Assembly (NCBI RefSeq): GCF_004011505.1
Contig: NZ_SAUN01000001.1
Span: 6,041,501 to 6,105,500 of the forward strand
Origin: Nonomuraea polychroma
Lineage (GTDB): Bacteria > Actinomycetota > Actinomycetes > Streptosporangiales > Streptosporangiaceae
DNA: 64,000 bases
Direction: 5' to 3'
Position numbers and translations under genes: made by a program. Within the stretch, counting starts at the first letter, position 1. Each line of letters opens with the position of its first letter. Below the pieces are notes generated by a model. The model was not told the origin of the DNA. It was given only the letters and a program-made list of their open reading frames with translations, and made no database searches. Below, in pieces: positions 17,495 through 25,081 of the stretch.

Positions 17495-17920
17495 TTACTC
17501 TTTGATCGTCAGCCCCATCGACCGGGCGGTACCGGCGACGATCTTGACGGCCTGGTCCAGATCAGTGGTGTTGAGGTCGGCGAGCTTGGCCGCCGCGACC
17601 TCCTTGAGTTGCGCCACGGTCACGACGCCGCCGCTCTGGTGCCCCGGCCGCGGGCTCCCGCCGTTCAGCCCCGCCACCCTGCGGATGAGCGACGCCGTCG
17701 TCGGCTGTTTGACCCGTACCTCGAAAGACCGGTCCTCGAAGACGGTCACCACGGCGGGGACGACGTGCCCGCGGAGGTTCGCGCTGAGCGCGTTGTACTG
17801 CTTGCAGAACTCCATGAGGTTGATGCCGAGCGGGCCGAGGTCCTTGCCGACGTTGGCGGGACTCGCCTCCCCGGCGCCGAGGTGCAGCGTGACGGCCCTG
17901 GCGATCTTGTTCTTAGCCAT
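17495..17920 (-). CDS. rplK: ribosomal protein L11 paralogue, MerR-controlled
   Basis: A 141-residue full-length L11: N-terminal domain (LGAGEASPANVGKDLGPLG, then INLMEFCKQYNA), ITVFEDRSF-type core (VVTVFEDRSFEV), and the C-terminal RNA-binding domain ending KIVAGTARSMGLTI. Housekeeping rplK normally lies in secE-nusG-rplK-rplA; none of these is here, so this is probably a second copy. The proline-rich N-terminal stretch, PSPPVGPALG in E. coli, reads PANVGKDLG here, with one residue missing and two prolines replaced by Asn and Lys. These prolines are where thiopeptide-resistance substitutions occur in other bacteria. The start codon is 7 nt after a -10 box in a MerR-type promoter shared with the divergent regulator, suggesting induced, leaderless expression. 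Confidence 0.9.
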   Translation of the reverse strand: MAKNKIARAVTLHLGAGEASPANVGKDLGPLGINLMEFCKQYNALSANLRGHVVPAVVTVFEDRSFEVRVKQPTTASLIRRVAGLNGGSPRPGHQSGGVVTVAQLKEVAAAKLADLNTTDLDQAVKIVAGTARSMGLTIKE

Positions 17921-17927
17921 GCGCGGT

Positions 17928-17958
17928 ACGCTAAAGTCTCCCGTTAGTGGAGACTCAA
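17928..17958 (-). promoter_or_regulatory. MerR-type promoter with 19-bp spacer and operator dyad
   Basis: Reading the minus strand: -35 TTGAGT (17958-17953), a 19-bp spacer, then -10 TAGCGT (17933-17928), followed by 7 nt and the L11 ATG. The spacer region holds the inverted repeat AGTCTCC-N7-GGAGACT (17935-17941/17949-17955). An over-long 19-20 bp spacer centred on a dyad is the hallmark of promoters that MerR proteins activate by untwisting the DNA. The dyad also overlaps the regulator's GTG start. Confidence 0.85.
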
Positions 17959-18840
17959 GTGCATTATTCGATCGGGCAGCTGGCCGCCCTCACCGGGCTG
18001 CCGGTCAAGACGATCCGCTTCTACTCGGACGCGGGCGTGCTGCCCACCCCCCACCGCACCTCCTCTGGCTACCGCCGCTACACCGACGAGCACCGGGCCC
18101 ACCTGGAGCTGGTGCGCACGCTGCGCGAGATCGGCCTCGACCTGGCGACGATCCGCTCGCTGGGACACCGCCGCCTCAAGGACGTCCTGGCTCTCCATCT
18201 GGAGGTGGTCGAGACGCAGATCGCCGCGCTCCAGCGGACCAGGGCCGTGCTCCGTGCCACCGTGGACAAGGACGACCCCGCCGAGGAGGACCTGCGCAGG
18301 CTGCACGCGCTCGGGCGGGTGGGCGCCGCCGAGATGGCCGCCTTGCTCGACTCGTTCATCGACGGGGTGGGCGGCGACATCGCGGCCCGGCGCGACTGGC
18401 TGGCGTGCATGCGCGACGCCATGCTGCCCAACCTGCCCGAGGACCCCACCGCCGCACAACTCGACGCCTGGCTCGAGCTCGCCGGCCTGCTGTCCGACGA
18501 GGATTTCCAGGCCGGCCTGCGGAGCATGAGCGCGGACTTCTGGGCGGAGCCGCGGGACCACGAGGCGTGGCGGCGCGCCACCGCCACGATGATCGAGGAA
18601 GTGCGGGCCGCCCTGGCGGCGGGCATCGCTCCCGAGTCCCCGGAGGCCGATCCCGTGCTCGAACGCGTCCTCGAGCTGAGCGGGCAGACCGGCGAGGAGA
18701 TGCTGCGCGGATTCGACGAGCACGACCCGCGCGCAGGACGTCTCTGGGAGCTCGTGGCGATCGTCCGCGGCATGGAGCCGTCCTGGCCCCATACGGCCGC
18801 CTACAGGTGGATCGAACAGGCCCTGCGCGCCCGGTCCTGA
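17947..18840 (+). CDS. MerR family regulator with helical C-terminal domain
   Basis: A 297-residue protein. Residues about 6-75 are the MerR winged helix (YSIGQLAALTGLPVKTIRFY, then SSGYRRYTDEH and LREIGLDLATIR), followed by a dimerisation helix (LEVVETQIAALQRTRAVLRA). The remaining ~190 residues are predicted helical and contain no recognised drug-binding family; I do not see the TipAS signature. It begins at GTG only 26 bp from the divergent L11 start, and the MerR-type dyad covers its own start, so it probably represses itself and activates L11 when it binds an effector. The GTG 12 bp further in is an alternative start. Confidence 0.88.
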   Translation: METQVHYSIGQLAALTGLPVKTIRFYSDAGVLPTPHRTSSGYRRYTDEHRAHLELVRTLREIGLDLATIRSLGHRRLKDVLALHLEVVETQIAALQRTRAVLRATVDKDDPAEEDLRRLHALGRVGAAEMAALLDSFIDGVGGDIAARRDWLACMRDAMLPNLPEDPTAAQLDAWLELAGLLSDEDFQAGLRSMSADFWAEPRDHEAWRRATATMIEEVRAALAAGIAPESPEADPVLERVLELSGQTGEEMLRGFDEHDPRAGRLWELVAIVRGMEPSWPHTAAYRWIEQALRARS

Positions 18841-18856
18841 CCGCGTGACTCCTCAG

Positions 18857-19342
18857 TCAGAGGAGCTTCTCGATGGCCGCGGTGATCGCCGGGTCCTCCG
18901 GCGTGGTGCGGGGACGGAACCGGGCCACCACGTTGCCCTCTCCGTCCACCAGGAACTTCTCGAAGTTCCACTGGATGTCCCCGGCCTCGCCGTCCGCGTC
19001 CGGCGCCTGCGTCAGCCCGGCGTACAGCGCGTGCCGGTCCGGGCCGTTGACGTCGGTCTTCTCCAGGAGCGGGAAGTCCACGCCGTACGTCGTCGAGCAG
19101 AACTCCTGGATCTCCTCCGGCGAGCCGGGCTCCTGACCGGCGAACTGGTTGCACGGGACGCCGATCACCGTGAAGCCGCGCGGGCCGTACCGTTCCTGCA
19201 GCTTGACCAGGCCGTCGTACTGCGGGGTGAGGCCGCAGCGGGAGGCGACGTTCACGATGAGGGCGGCCTTGCCGGCCGACAGCTCGCGCAGGGTGGTCGG
19301 GGTGTCCGTGAGGGTGCGGAGAGGGATCTCGCTGAGCGTCAT
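18857..19342 (-). CDS. glutathione peroxidase family (thiol peroxidase)
   Basis: A 161-residue peroxidase of the GPx family, which in bacteria usually uses thioredoxin rather than glutathione. The catalytic cysteine replaces selenocysteine in NVASRCGLTPQY (about 36), and the conserved Gln and Trp/Asn of the active site are in CNQFAGQEPG (about 70) and IQWNFEKFLV (about 123). A further cysteine in IQEFCSTTYG could be the resolving one. It is convergent with the MerR gene, with 16 bp between the stops. Normal length, no signal peptide, so cytoplasmic. Confidence 0.92.
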   Translation of the reverse strand: MTLSEIPLRTLTDTPTTLRELSAGKAALIVNVASRCGLTPQYDGLVKLQERYGPRGFTVIGVPCNQFAGQEPGSPEEIQEFCSTTYGVDFPLLEKTDVNGPDRHALYAGLTQAPDADGEAGDIQWNFEKFLVDGEGNVVARFRPRTTPEDPAITAAIEKLL

Positions 19343-19529
19343 AGAGAGACCTTACAGAACGAGTCACGTCGAAAATGAGACGCAGGACACATTTATCCGA
19401 CAAAACCCCTGAAACTGCTATATATCGGGATCTTTACTGACGATCTCCATTTGCGCGGTCAATTCCCTGTAAAGCGATCCCATCAGGCACGGTGGCGCGG
19501 TCCATGTCCCCCTTCGAAAGGGAACCCGC

Positions 19530-19934
19530 ATGCCCATGCTCCGCCGTACCGGCGTCCTGGTCCTGACCGCCACGCTCGTGGCGGCAGGCGGCGCCTCGGC
19601 CGCACAGGCGCAGAGCTCCCAGACGAGCGCGAGCAGCAGGAACAAGTCGATCGCCAAGCCCCTGGTGGCGGCGCGCGGCTGGAACAAGGCCCAGTTCAGG
19701 TGCTTGGAGAAGCTCTGGGCGCGTGAGAGCGGCTGGAACCACCGGGCGGGCAACCGCTCATCGGGTGCCTACGGCATCCCTCAGGCGCTCCCCGCCCACA
19801 AGATGGCCTCATCGGGCCGCGACTGGCGCACCAACCCCCGCACCCAGATCAAGTGGGGCCTCGGATACATCAAGAAGCGGTACGGCACGCCGTGTCGCGC
19901 GTGGGCGCACTTCCAATCCCACCGTTGGTACTGA
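19530..19934 (+). CDS. secreted transglycosylase-like protein, copy 1
   Basis: A 134-residue exported protein: a signal peptide (MPMLRRTGVLVLTATLVAAG, cleavage after about ASAAQA) and a short catalytic-looking domain with FRCLEKLWARESGWNHRAGN, SSGAYGIPQALPAHKM, WGLGYIKKRYGTPCRAWAHF. The glutamate in WARESGWN and the AYGIPQA block match the lysozyme-like fold of lytic transglycosylases of the aggregation-promoting/SLT type found in actinobacteria. Two cysteines (about 53 and 120) may form a disulfide. It is closely related to the next gene but one, from which it differs mainly in the linker. AAGGG lies 9 nt before the ATG and inside a small CCCTT/AAGGG stem. Confidence 0.8.
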   Translation: MPMLRRTGVLVLTATLVAAGGASAAQAQSSQTSASSRNKSIAKPLVAARGWNKAQFRCLEKLWARESGWNHRAGNRSSGAYGIPQALPAHKMASSGRDWRTNPRTQIKWGLGYIKKRYGTPCRAWAHFQSHRWY

Positions 19935-20125
19935 GCCAAACCTCAGACTTGCCCGAATCTTGTGGCAAGAGCAGGCCATGGGCTCGACGGGCCGGGCAAT
20001 CCCGTCCCAGCGAGCCGGCTGTTTATCCGCAACGATCACACAAACACCTGTCCTTCGCGTGTCGCGATGTATGACCCACGGTGACGGCGCGTAATAGGAA
20101 TCGTGCTAAAGGACACGTCGCGGAG

Positions 20126-20172
20126 CCCTCCGGGCCGCCCAGCAGGATCGGGCGGATCAGGATCCCGGAGGG
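20126..20172. other. long bulged hairpin in the leader of the second transglycosylase gene
   Basis: An outer 9-bp stem (CCCTCCGGG at 20126-20134 with 20164-20172) leads straight into an inner 6-bp stem (CCGCCC at 20135-20140 with 20150-20155). It lies in the 298-bp gap between the two transglycosylase genes, 60 bp before the second start. It may be a terminator of the first gene or a leader control element; no known riboswitch was recognised. Confidence 0.45.
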
Positions 20173-20232
20173 CCGGGCGGACCCGCCACGTCCGAGCCAC
20201 GGACGCGGACGAGCAGGGCGCACAGAACGTCG

Positions 20233-20730
20233 GTGCGCCTGTCCGCACGCGACCCGACAGCAAGGATCGTCTTGGACAGCACACGCGCCTTCAGCGTCAC
20301 TCTGATTTCCGTCACCGCATTCACCACCTTCGGCGCCACGACGACCGCTTGGGCGGAGTCGAGGCCATCGGTCCGGATCGGGACCTGGACGACGTCGACG
20401 GAACCCGATATCCCGGCCATCCGGCCCGAGAACAGGAACAAGAGGATCGCTCTGGACCACGTCGTCCAGCGGTCCTGGAACCTTCAGGAATTCCGCTGCC
20501 TGGACAACCTCTGGACCAGGGAGAGCAACTGGAACCACCGCGCACTCAACCGCTCATCGGGCGCGTACGGAATCCCCCAGGCGCTGCCCGCGGGGAAGAT
20601 GAGCGGCGCCGGCCACGATTGGAGGCACAACCCCGAGACACAGATCCGGTGGGGCCTGGCCTACATCAAGGGCAGGTACGGCAAGCCGTGCGGCGCCTGG
20701 GGCCACTTCAGATCGCACAACTGGTACTGA
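20233..20730 (+). CDS. secreted transglycosylase-like protein, copy 2
   Basis: A 165-residue paralogue of the gene 300 bp upstream. The C-terminal ~85 residues repeat its domain almost block for block (FRCLDNLWTRESNWNHRALN, SSGAYGIPQALPAGKM, WGLAYIKGRYGKPCGAWGHF), with the same catalytic-type Glu and two Cys. The N-terminus differs: a less typical signal region (AFSVTLISVTAFTTFGATTT, then AWA) and a longer Pro/Arg-rich linker. The GTG start is uncertain because no clear ribosome binding site precedes it. The tandem pair looks like a local duplication followed by divergence of the linker. It is convergent with the TetR gene, 4 bp away. Confidence 0.75.
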   Translation: MRLSARDPTARIVLDSTRAFSVTLISVTAFTTFGATTTAWAESRPSVRIGTWTTSTEPDIPAIRPENRNKRIALDHVVQRSWNLQEFRCLDNLWTRESNWNHRALNRSSGAYGIPQALPAGKMSGAGHDWRHNPETQIRWGLAYIKGRYGKPCGAWGHFRSHNWY

Positions 20731-20734
20731 GCAC

Positions 20735-21373
20735 TCACCGGCTGCGCGCTGAGTGCGCCACCATCGCCTGGATCAGCAGCTCGAGCCCGAACTCGAACTC
20801 TGCCTCGTGGTCGCACTCGTCCAGCAGCGGCGCCAGTGAGCCGACCTCAGGAAACAGGGTGGCGTCGACGCTGTCGGCCTTGATCGTCCTGGTGTGGACG
20901 GGAGCGAACGTCGGCGTCACCCCGACCTCGCGCAGCAGCGAGCCCACGATGTACGCGATGAACATACGCAGGATGCTGACCGCGTCCGCCCCGCCGAACC
21001 CGGCGCTGCGCAGTGTGGCGAGCGCCCGCTCGACGGGCAGCAAGCCGGCCGCGGAGTGAAGCTGGCGGCTGACCACCACCATGGTCGAACGCGGGTAGTG
21101 ATGGGCGATCTGCCGGAACGCCCGCGCCTGCATGCGCACCCGGTCGGTCCAGTGCGCGTCAGGGTCGTCGGTGAACTCGATCTTGCTCAGCACCGCCTCG
21201 GCCACGCCGTTGAGCAGGACGTCCTTGCTGGGCACGTGGTTGTAGAGCGACATCACGCCGACGCCCAGGTCGGCCGCGATGCGCCGCATGGAGACCGCGT
21301 CGGCGCCCTCGCGCTCGATGAGGCCGATGGCCGCGGCGACGATCCGGCCGCGCGAGAGAGGCTCCGTGGGCAT
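20735..21373 (-). CDS. TetR family regulator
   Basis: A 212-residue TetR/AcrR-type repressor. The helix-turn-helix is at residues about 8-55 (GRIVAAAIGLIEREGADAVS, then MRRIAADLGVGVMSLYNHVP). The C-terminal part resembles the TetR_C ligand-binding group (FRQIAHHYPRSTMVVVSRQL ... ILRMFIAYIVGSLL). It is divergent from the diiron protein gene, and two ACGTACG-type palindromes lie in the 83 bp between the two starts, so it most likely represses that gene and perhaps itself. The ligand is unknown. Confidence 0.9.
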   Translation of the reverse strand: MPTEPLSRGRIVAAAIGLIEREGADAVSMRRIAADLGVGVMSLYNHVPSKDVLLNGVAEAVLSKIEFTDDPDAHWTDRVRMQARAFRQIAHHYPRSTMVVVSRQLHSAAGLLPVERALATLRSAGFGGADAVSILRMFIAYIVGSLLREVGVTPTFAPVHTRTIKADSVDATLFPEVGSLAPLLDECDHEAEFEFGLELLIQAMVAHSARSR

Positions 21374-21391
21374 AGCTCATTCTATTGACGG

Positions 21392-21406
21392 ACGTACGCC
21401 GTACGT
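21392..21406. promoter_or_regulatory. TetR operator 1
   Basis: ACGTACGCCGTACGT is a perfect 15-bp odd palindrome (centre C) lying just after a TTGACG -35-like element at 21385. It is 19 bp from the TetR start. Confidence 0.7.
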
Positions 21407-21423
21407 GCAAGCTCGAACCATGG

Positions 21424-21438
21424 ACGTACGGTGTACGT
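21424..21438. promoter_or_regulatory. TetR operator 2
   Basis: ACGTACGGTGTACGT repeats operator 1 with one broken base pair. The centres are 32 bp apart, about three helical turns, so two dimers would bind the same face of the DNA. It ends 19 bp before the start of the diiron protein gene. Confidence 0.65.
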
Positions 21439-21456
21439 AACCCCCCCGGAGGTCCG

Positions 21457-22572
21457 ATGTCGACGCATGATCTCTACACCATCCCCGCCGAACTCTCCAC
21501 CTGGGACGTCCAGATGGCCGGCAGCAGCCGGTTCACCTGGGAGTACGACGACGGCCGAGATCGCATGCTGGCCCTGTACCAGAAGGGCAAGGACAAGCAG
21601 TGGGACTCGGCCAAGCGCATCGACTGGGACCTGGAGGTGGACCCGTACAACGTGCTCGGGATCCCCGACCAGACGATTGCCATTTACGGCACCCCCTTGT
21701 GGGAGCGGATGAGCGAGCAGACCCGCCAGGAGGTGCGCCGGCACGGCGCGGCCTGGCAGTTCTCCCAGTTCCTGCACGGCGAGCAGGGGGCGATGATCTG
21801 CTCAGCCAAGATCGTGGAGTCGGTGCCCGACCTGGACTCCAAGTTCTACGCGGCCACGCAGACCATGGACGAGGCCCGCCACGCCGAGACGTACGCCCGG
21901 TTCCTCCAGGAGAAGGTGGGCCTGGCGTACCCGATCAACGAGCATCTCAAGGCTCTGCTGGACAGCACGCTGACCGACTCGCGCTGGGACATGCCGTACC
22001 TGGGCATGCAGGTCCTCATCGAAGGCCTGGCATTAGCGGCGTTCGGGGTGATGCGCGACATCACGACCAAACCGCTGCCCAAGCAGATCCTCGCCTACGT
22101 GATGCAGGACGAGGCCCGGCACGTCGCGTTCGGCCGGATGGCGCTGCGCGACTACTACAAGAACCTGTCGGAGACGGAGCTGCGCGAGCGCGAGGACTTC
22201 GTCATCGAGGGCTGTTACCTGATGCGCGACCGGCTGCGCGGCAAGGAGACCTGGGAGAACCTGGGCCTGTCGAAGGCCGAGGTCGACGAGGCCATGGAGG
22301 CCACCGAGCACTCGGAGTACCTGCGGCTGTTCCGGTCGTTGCTGTTCAGCAGGATCGTGCCGTGCGTCAAGGACATCGGGTTGTGGAGCCCGCGGCTGCA
22401 GCAGGCGTACGCGGAGATGGGCGTGCTGGAGATGGCCGGCCAGTCGCTCGAGGCGCTGATGAAGCAGGACGAGGAGATCGCCGACAAGCTCGACGCGGAG
22501 CGCTTCGCGCAGGAGGAGGCCGAGCGGCACGCCGAGGTCGCCGAGACGATCATCCTCGGCCAGGAATCCTGA
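21457..22572 (+). CDS. ferritin-like diiron protein (R2/AurF-type)
   Basis: A 371-residue helical protein with a complete carboxylate-bridged diiron site: Glu in FLHGEQGAM (about 109), DEARHAE (about 138), Glu in LIEGLALA (about 189) and DEARHVAF (about 221). This pattern is shared by ribonucleotide reductase R2 relatives, AurF-type N-oxygenases and many uncharacterised ferritin-like oxygenases. No ribonucleotide reductase large subunit is nearby, so an oxygenase or desaturase-type role is more likely. ATG at 21457 follows GGAGG with 5 nt spacing; the frame is open upstream only because the operator region lacks stops. The two TetR operators in front of it indicate ligand-induced expression. 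Confidence 0.82.
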   Translation: MSTHDLYTIPAELSTWDVQMAGSSRFTWEYDDGRDRMLALYQKGKDKQWDSAKRIDWDLEVDPYNVLGIPDQTIAIYGTPLWERMSEQTRQEVRRHGAAWQFSQFLHGEQGAMICSAKIVESVPDLDSKFYAATQTMDEARHAETYARFLQEKVGLAYPINEHLKALLDSTLTDSRWDMPYLGMQVLIEGLALAAFGVMRDITTKPLPKQILAYVMQDEARHVAFGRMALRDYYKNLSETELREREDFVIEGCYLMRDRLRGKETWENLGLSKAEVDEAMEATEHSEYLRLFRSLLFSRIVPCVKDIGLWSPRLQQAYAEMGVLEMAGQSLEALMKQDEEIADKLDAERFAQEEAERHAEVAETIILGQES

Positions 22573-22671
22573 TCAGCCTGTCGGCCACCCTCCGATTCCG
22601 GCAGACCGCTTCGTGTGCGGCCTTCACTCAGCTTTCGCGACGATAGCGAGGCGTATTGCCGCCATGAGGGC

Positions 22672-23151
22672 TCAGCTGCCGCGATGGAAACGGCGGTGCA
22701 GCTCGCGTACCTCGTCGGCCAGTTCCGGCACCGGCCCCTCCACCACAACCCCGGGCGCGACGTCGTTGACCGGCAGCGTCCGGACCGGAGGCGGGGGCAC
22801 GCCGAGCTCCGACAGCCAGGCGGCGAGCTGCTCCGACGACGCCACGTACACGATCCGCCCCAACCCCACCCAGGCGTGGGCGGCCGCGCACATCGGGCAG
22901 TGCTCGCCGGAGGTGTAGACGGTGGCCGCGGCGCGCTCCTCCGGCGTCAGGTGCGCCGCCGACCAGCGCGCCAGCGCGAACTCCGGATGCTGGGTGCGGT
23001 CACCGGACGCCACGTGGTTGTGGTCCTCGGCCAGGACGGCGCCGTCGCCGGAGACGAGCACGGAGCCGAACGGCTCGTCGCCCACTTCCAGCGCTCGCGT
23101 GGCCAGCTCAACGCACCGCCGCAGATGCGGCATGTCGGATTTGTCGATCAC
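22672..23151 (-). CDS. nucleoside deaminase (CMP/dCMP deaminase fold)
   Basis: A 159-residue zinc-dependent deaminase. The zinc and catalytic motifs are HPEFALARW (HxE, about 55) and the SGEHCPMCAAAHAW block (PCxxC-type, about 83-90), and the N-terminal stretch DEPFGSVLVSGDGAVLAEDH is typical of guanine deaminase and tRNA-adenosine deaminase relatives. The substrate could be guanine, another base, or an unknown nucleoside. The frame starts at GTG 23151; an ATG six codons on would also give the full domain. It stands between the diiron protein gene (convergent) and the ABC exporter (divergent). Confidence 0.85.
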   Translation of the reverse strand: MIDKSDMPHLRRCVELATRALEVGDEPFGSVLVSGDGAVLAEDHNHVASGDRTQHPEFALARWSAAHLTPEERAAATVYTSGEHCPMCAAAHAWVGLGRIVYVASSEQLAAWLSELGVPPPPVRTLPVNDVAPGVVVEGPVPELADEVRELHRRFHRGS

Positions 23152-23296
23152 GAGTCCCCCATCCTATGCCTCATCACCATGAGCGTAATGGTCGTCCTCA
23201 AAGGGCATGATTCTTCGCGTTTCCCCACGTCAGGCAGGGAAGACGCACCATGGGGACACCAAAAATAGGTTGATCGAGCGTACTAACCTGGAAGGG

Positions 23297-25081
23297 ATGC
23301 CTCCCGATACGCACATACCTCGCCGTCCCCTGCTGTCTTCCAACTCCCTGTGGCGGATGAAGTCCTACCTCCGCCCCTACGTCACCAGATTGGTCTTCAT
23401 CTGGCTGGCCGCGATCGTCGGCATCGGAGCCGGCATCGCGCTCCCGCTCATCATCGAGCGGGTCATCGACGGTCCCATCGCCCAGGGCGACTCCGACGGG
23501 CTGCTCCCGCTCGGGTTGCTCGCGATCGGCGTCGGCGTCGTCGAGGCTCTGCTGATCCTGCTCAGACGGTGGGCCCAGGTCAAACCGGTGCTCGGCCTGG
23601 AGACCGCCATCCGCGACGACCTCTACAAGCACCTCCAGCGCCTGCCCATGGGCTTCCACGGAGAGTGGCAGTCCGGGCAGCTGTTATCCCGGGCCACGAC
23701 CGACCTGTCCACGATCCGCCGCTTCCTCGGCTTCGGGATGTTGTTCCTCGTCATGAACATCCTGCAGCTGATCACGGTGACCGCGCTGCTGCTCAACAAG
23801 TACTGGCCGCTCGGACTGCTGGTGCTGGCCTCGTCCGTGCCGATCATCTGGACGTCGCTGCGGTTCGAGAAGCGCTACATCAGGATCTCCCGCCAGGTGC
23901 AGGACGAGCAGGGCGACCTCGCCACGCTCGTCGAGGAGTCCGCGCTCGGCATCCGCACCATAAAGGCGTTCGGCCGCCGCCACTACGTCTATGACCGCTA
24001 CGACGACGCCGCGCTCAAGGTCTACGGCTCGTCGATGGACAAGGCGCGCCTGTCGGCGAAGTTCTTCGCCTTCCTCGAGGTGATCCCCAACATCACGCTG
24101 GCCTTGGTGCTGCTGCTGGGCGCCCTGGCCGTCGGGTCCGGCGCGCTGACGCTGGGCGCGCTCATCGCGTTCACCACGCTGATGCTGCAGCTGGTGTGGC
24201 CGATCGCGAGCCTCGGCTACATCCTGGCCATGGGCCAGGAGGCCATGACGTCCGCCGACCGGCTCATGGAGGTCATGGACACGGTCCCCGCCATCGAGGG
24301 CGGGACGGACACGATCGACAAGCCCCGCGGCCACCTGCGCTTCGAGGGCGTCGGGTTCCGCTTCCCCGGCGCGGACCGGCCGGTGCTGCACGACGTCTGG
24401 CTGGACGTGCGCCCTGGCGAGACGGTGGCGATCGTGGGTGCGACCGGCGCCGGCAAGACCACGCTGACCGCGCTGGTGCCCCGGCTGATCGACCCCACCG
24501 AGGGCCGCGTCACGATCGACGGGCATGACGTACGCGACCTGGAGCTCACCACGCTGCGGTCGGTGGTGGCCACCGCGTTCGAGGAGCCGACGCTGTTCTC
24601 CATGAGCGTGCGCGAGAACCTCACCCTCGGCCGGCTCGACGCCACCGAGGAGGAGCTGGCCGACGCCATTCAGACGGCGCAGGCCATGTTCGTGTACGAC
24701 CTGCCGTGGGGCCTCGACACCCGCATCGGCGAGCAGGGCCTGTCCCTGTCCGGCGGCCAGCGGCAGCGCCTCGCCCTGGCCCGGGCGGTGCTGAGCAATC
24801 CGCGGATCCTCGTGCTCGACGACACGCTGTCCGCGCTCGACGTGGAGACCGAGGCGCTGGTGGAGGAGGCGCTGCGGCACGTGCTGCGCGACGCCACCGG
24901 CATCGTGGTCGCCCACCGCGCCTCCACCGTGCTGCTGGCCGACAAGGTGGCGCTGCTGCGCGACGGCACGATCACGCACGTGGGGCAGCACCACGAGCTG
25001 CTGGCCGAGGTGCCCGAATACCGGGAGCTGCTGGCCCAGGACGCCGACCTGGACGACGCGTCGGAAGGAGCGCTGCGATGA
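23297..25081 (+). CDS. ABC exporter half-transporter, subunit A (degenerate site)
   Basis: A 594-residue membrane-ATPase fusion. Six membrane segments fill residues about 20-310, and the ATPase follows with Walker A GATGAGKTT, signature LSGGQRQRLALARA and switch histidine VAHRAS. Walker B reads ILVLDDTLSALD: the catalytic glutamate is replaced by Asp. With the partner gene, which overlaps it by 4 bp (ATGA), it should form a heterodimeric exporter with one weakened site, like BmrCD or TM287/288. ATG at 23297 is chosen over the longer frame; GGAAGGG touches it directly, which is too close for a normal site, so the start is not certain. Confidence 0.9.
   Translation: MPPDTHIPRRPLLSSNSLWRMKSYLRPYVTRLVFIWLAAIVGIGAGIALPLIIERVIDGPIAQGDSDGLLPLGLLAIGVGVVEALLILLRRWAQVKPVLGLETAIRDDLYKHLQRLPMGFHGEWQSGQLLSRATTDLSTIRRFLGFGMLFLVMNILQLITVTALLLNKYWPLGLLVLASSVPIIWTSLRFEKRYIRISRQVQDEQGDLATLVEESALGIRTIKAFGRRHYVYDRYDDAALKVYGSSMDKARLSAKFFAFLEVIPNITLALVLLLGALAVGSGALTLGALIAFTTLMLQLVWPIASLGYILAMGQEAMTSADRLMEVMDTVPAIEGGTDTIDKPRGHLRFEGVGFRFPGADRPVLHDVWLDVRPGETVAIVGATGAGKTTLTALVPRLIDPTEGRVTIDGHDVRDLELTTLRSVVATAFEEPTLFSMSVRENLTLGRLDATEEELADAIQTAQAMFVYDLPWGLDTRIGEQGLSLSGGQRQRLALARAVLSNPRILVLDDTLSALDVETEALVEEALRHVLRDATGIVVAHRASTVLLADKVALLRDGTITHVGQHHELLAEVPEYRELLAQDADLDDASEGALR

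Noticed and set aside
17947..18840. A TipA-type thiopeptide sensor
   Set aside because: The N-terminal half is MerR, but the C-terminal ~190 residues do not show the TipAS pattern or its reactive cysteine; TipA identity is not claimed.
19343..19529. A cyclic-di-AMP riboswitch before the cell-wall enzyme gene
   Set aside because: Such elements precede cell-wall hydrolases in actinobacteria, but the conserved GGGxA and terminal pairing blocks are not present in this short gap.
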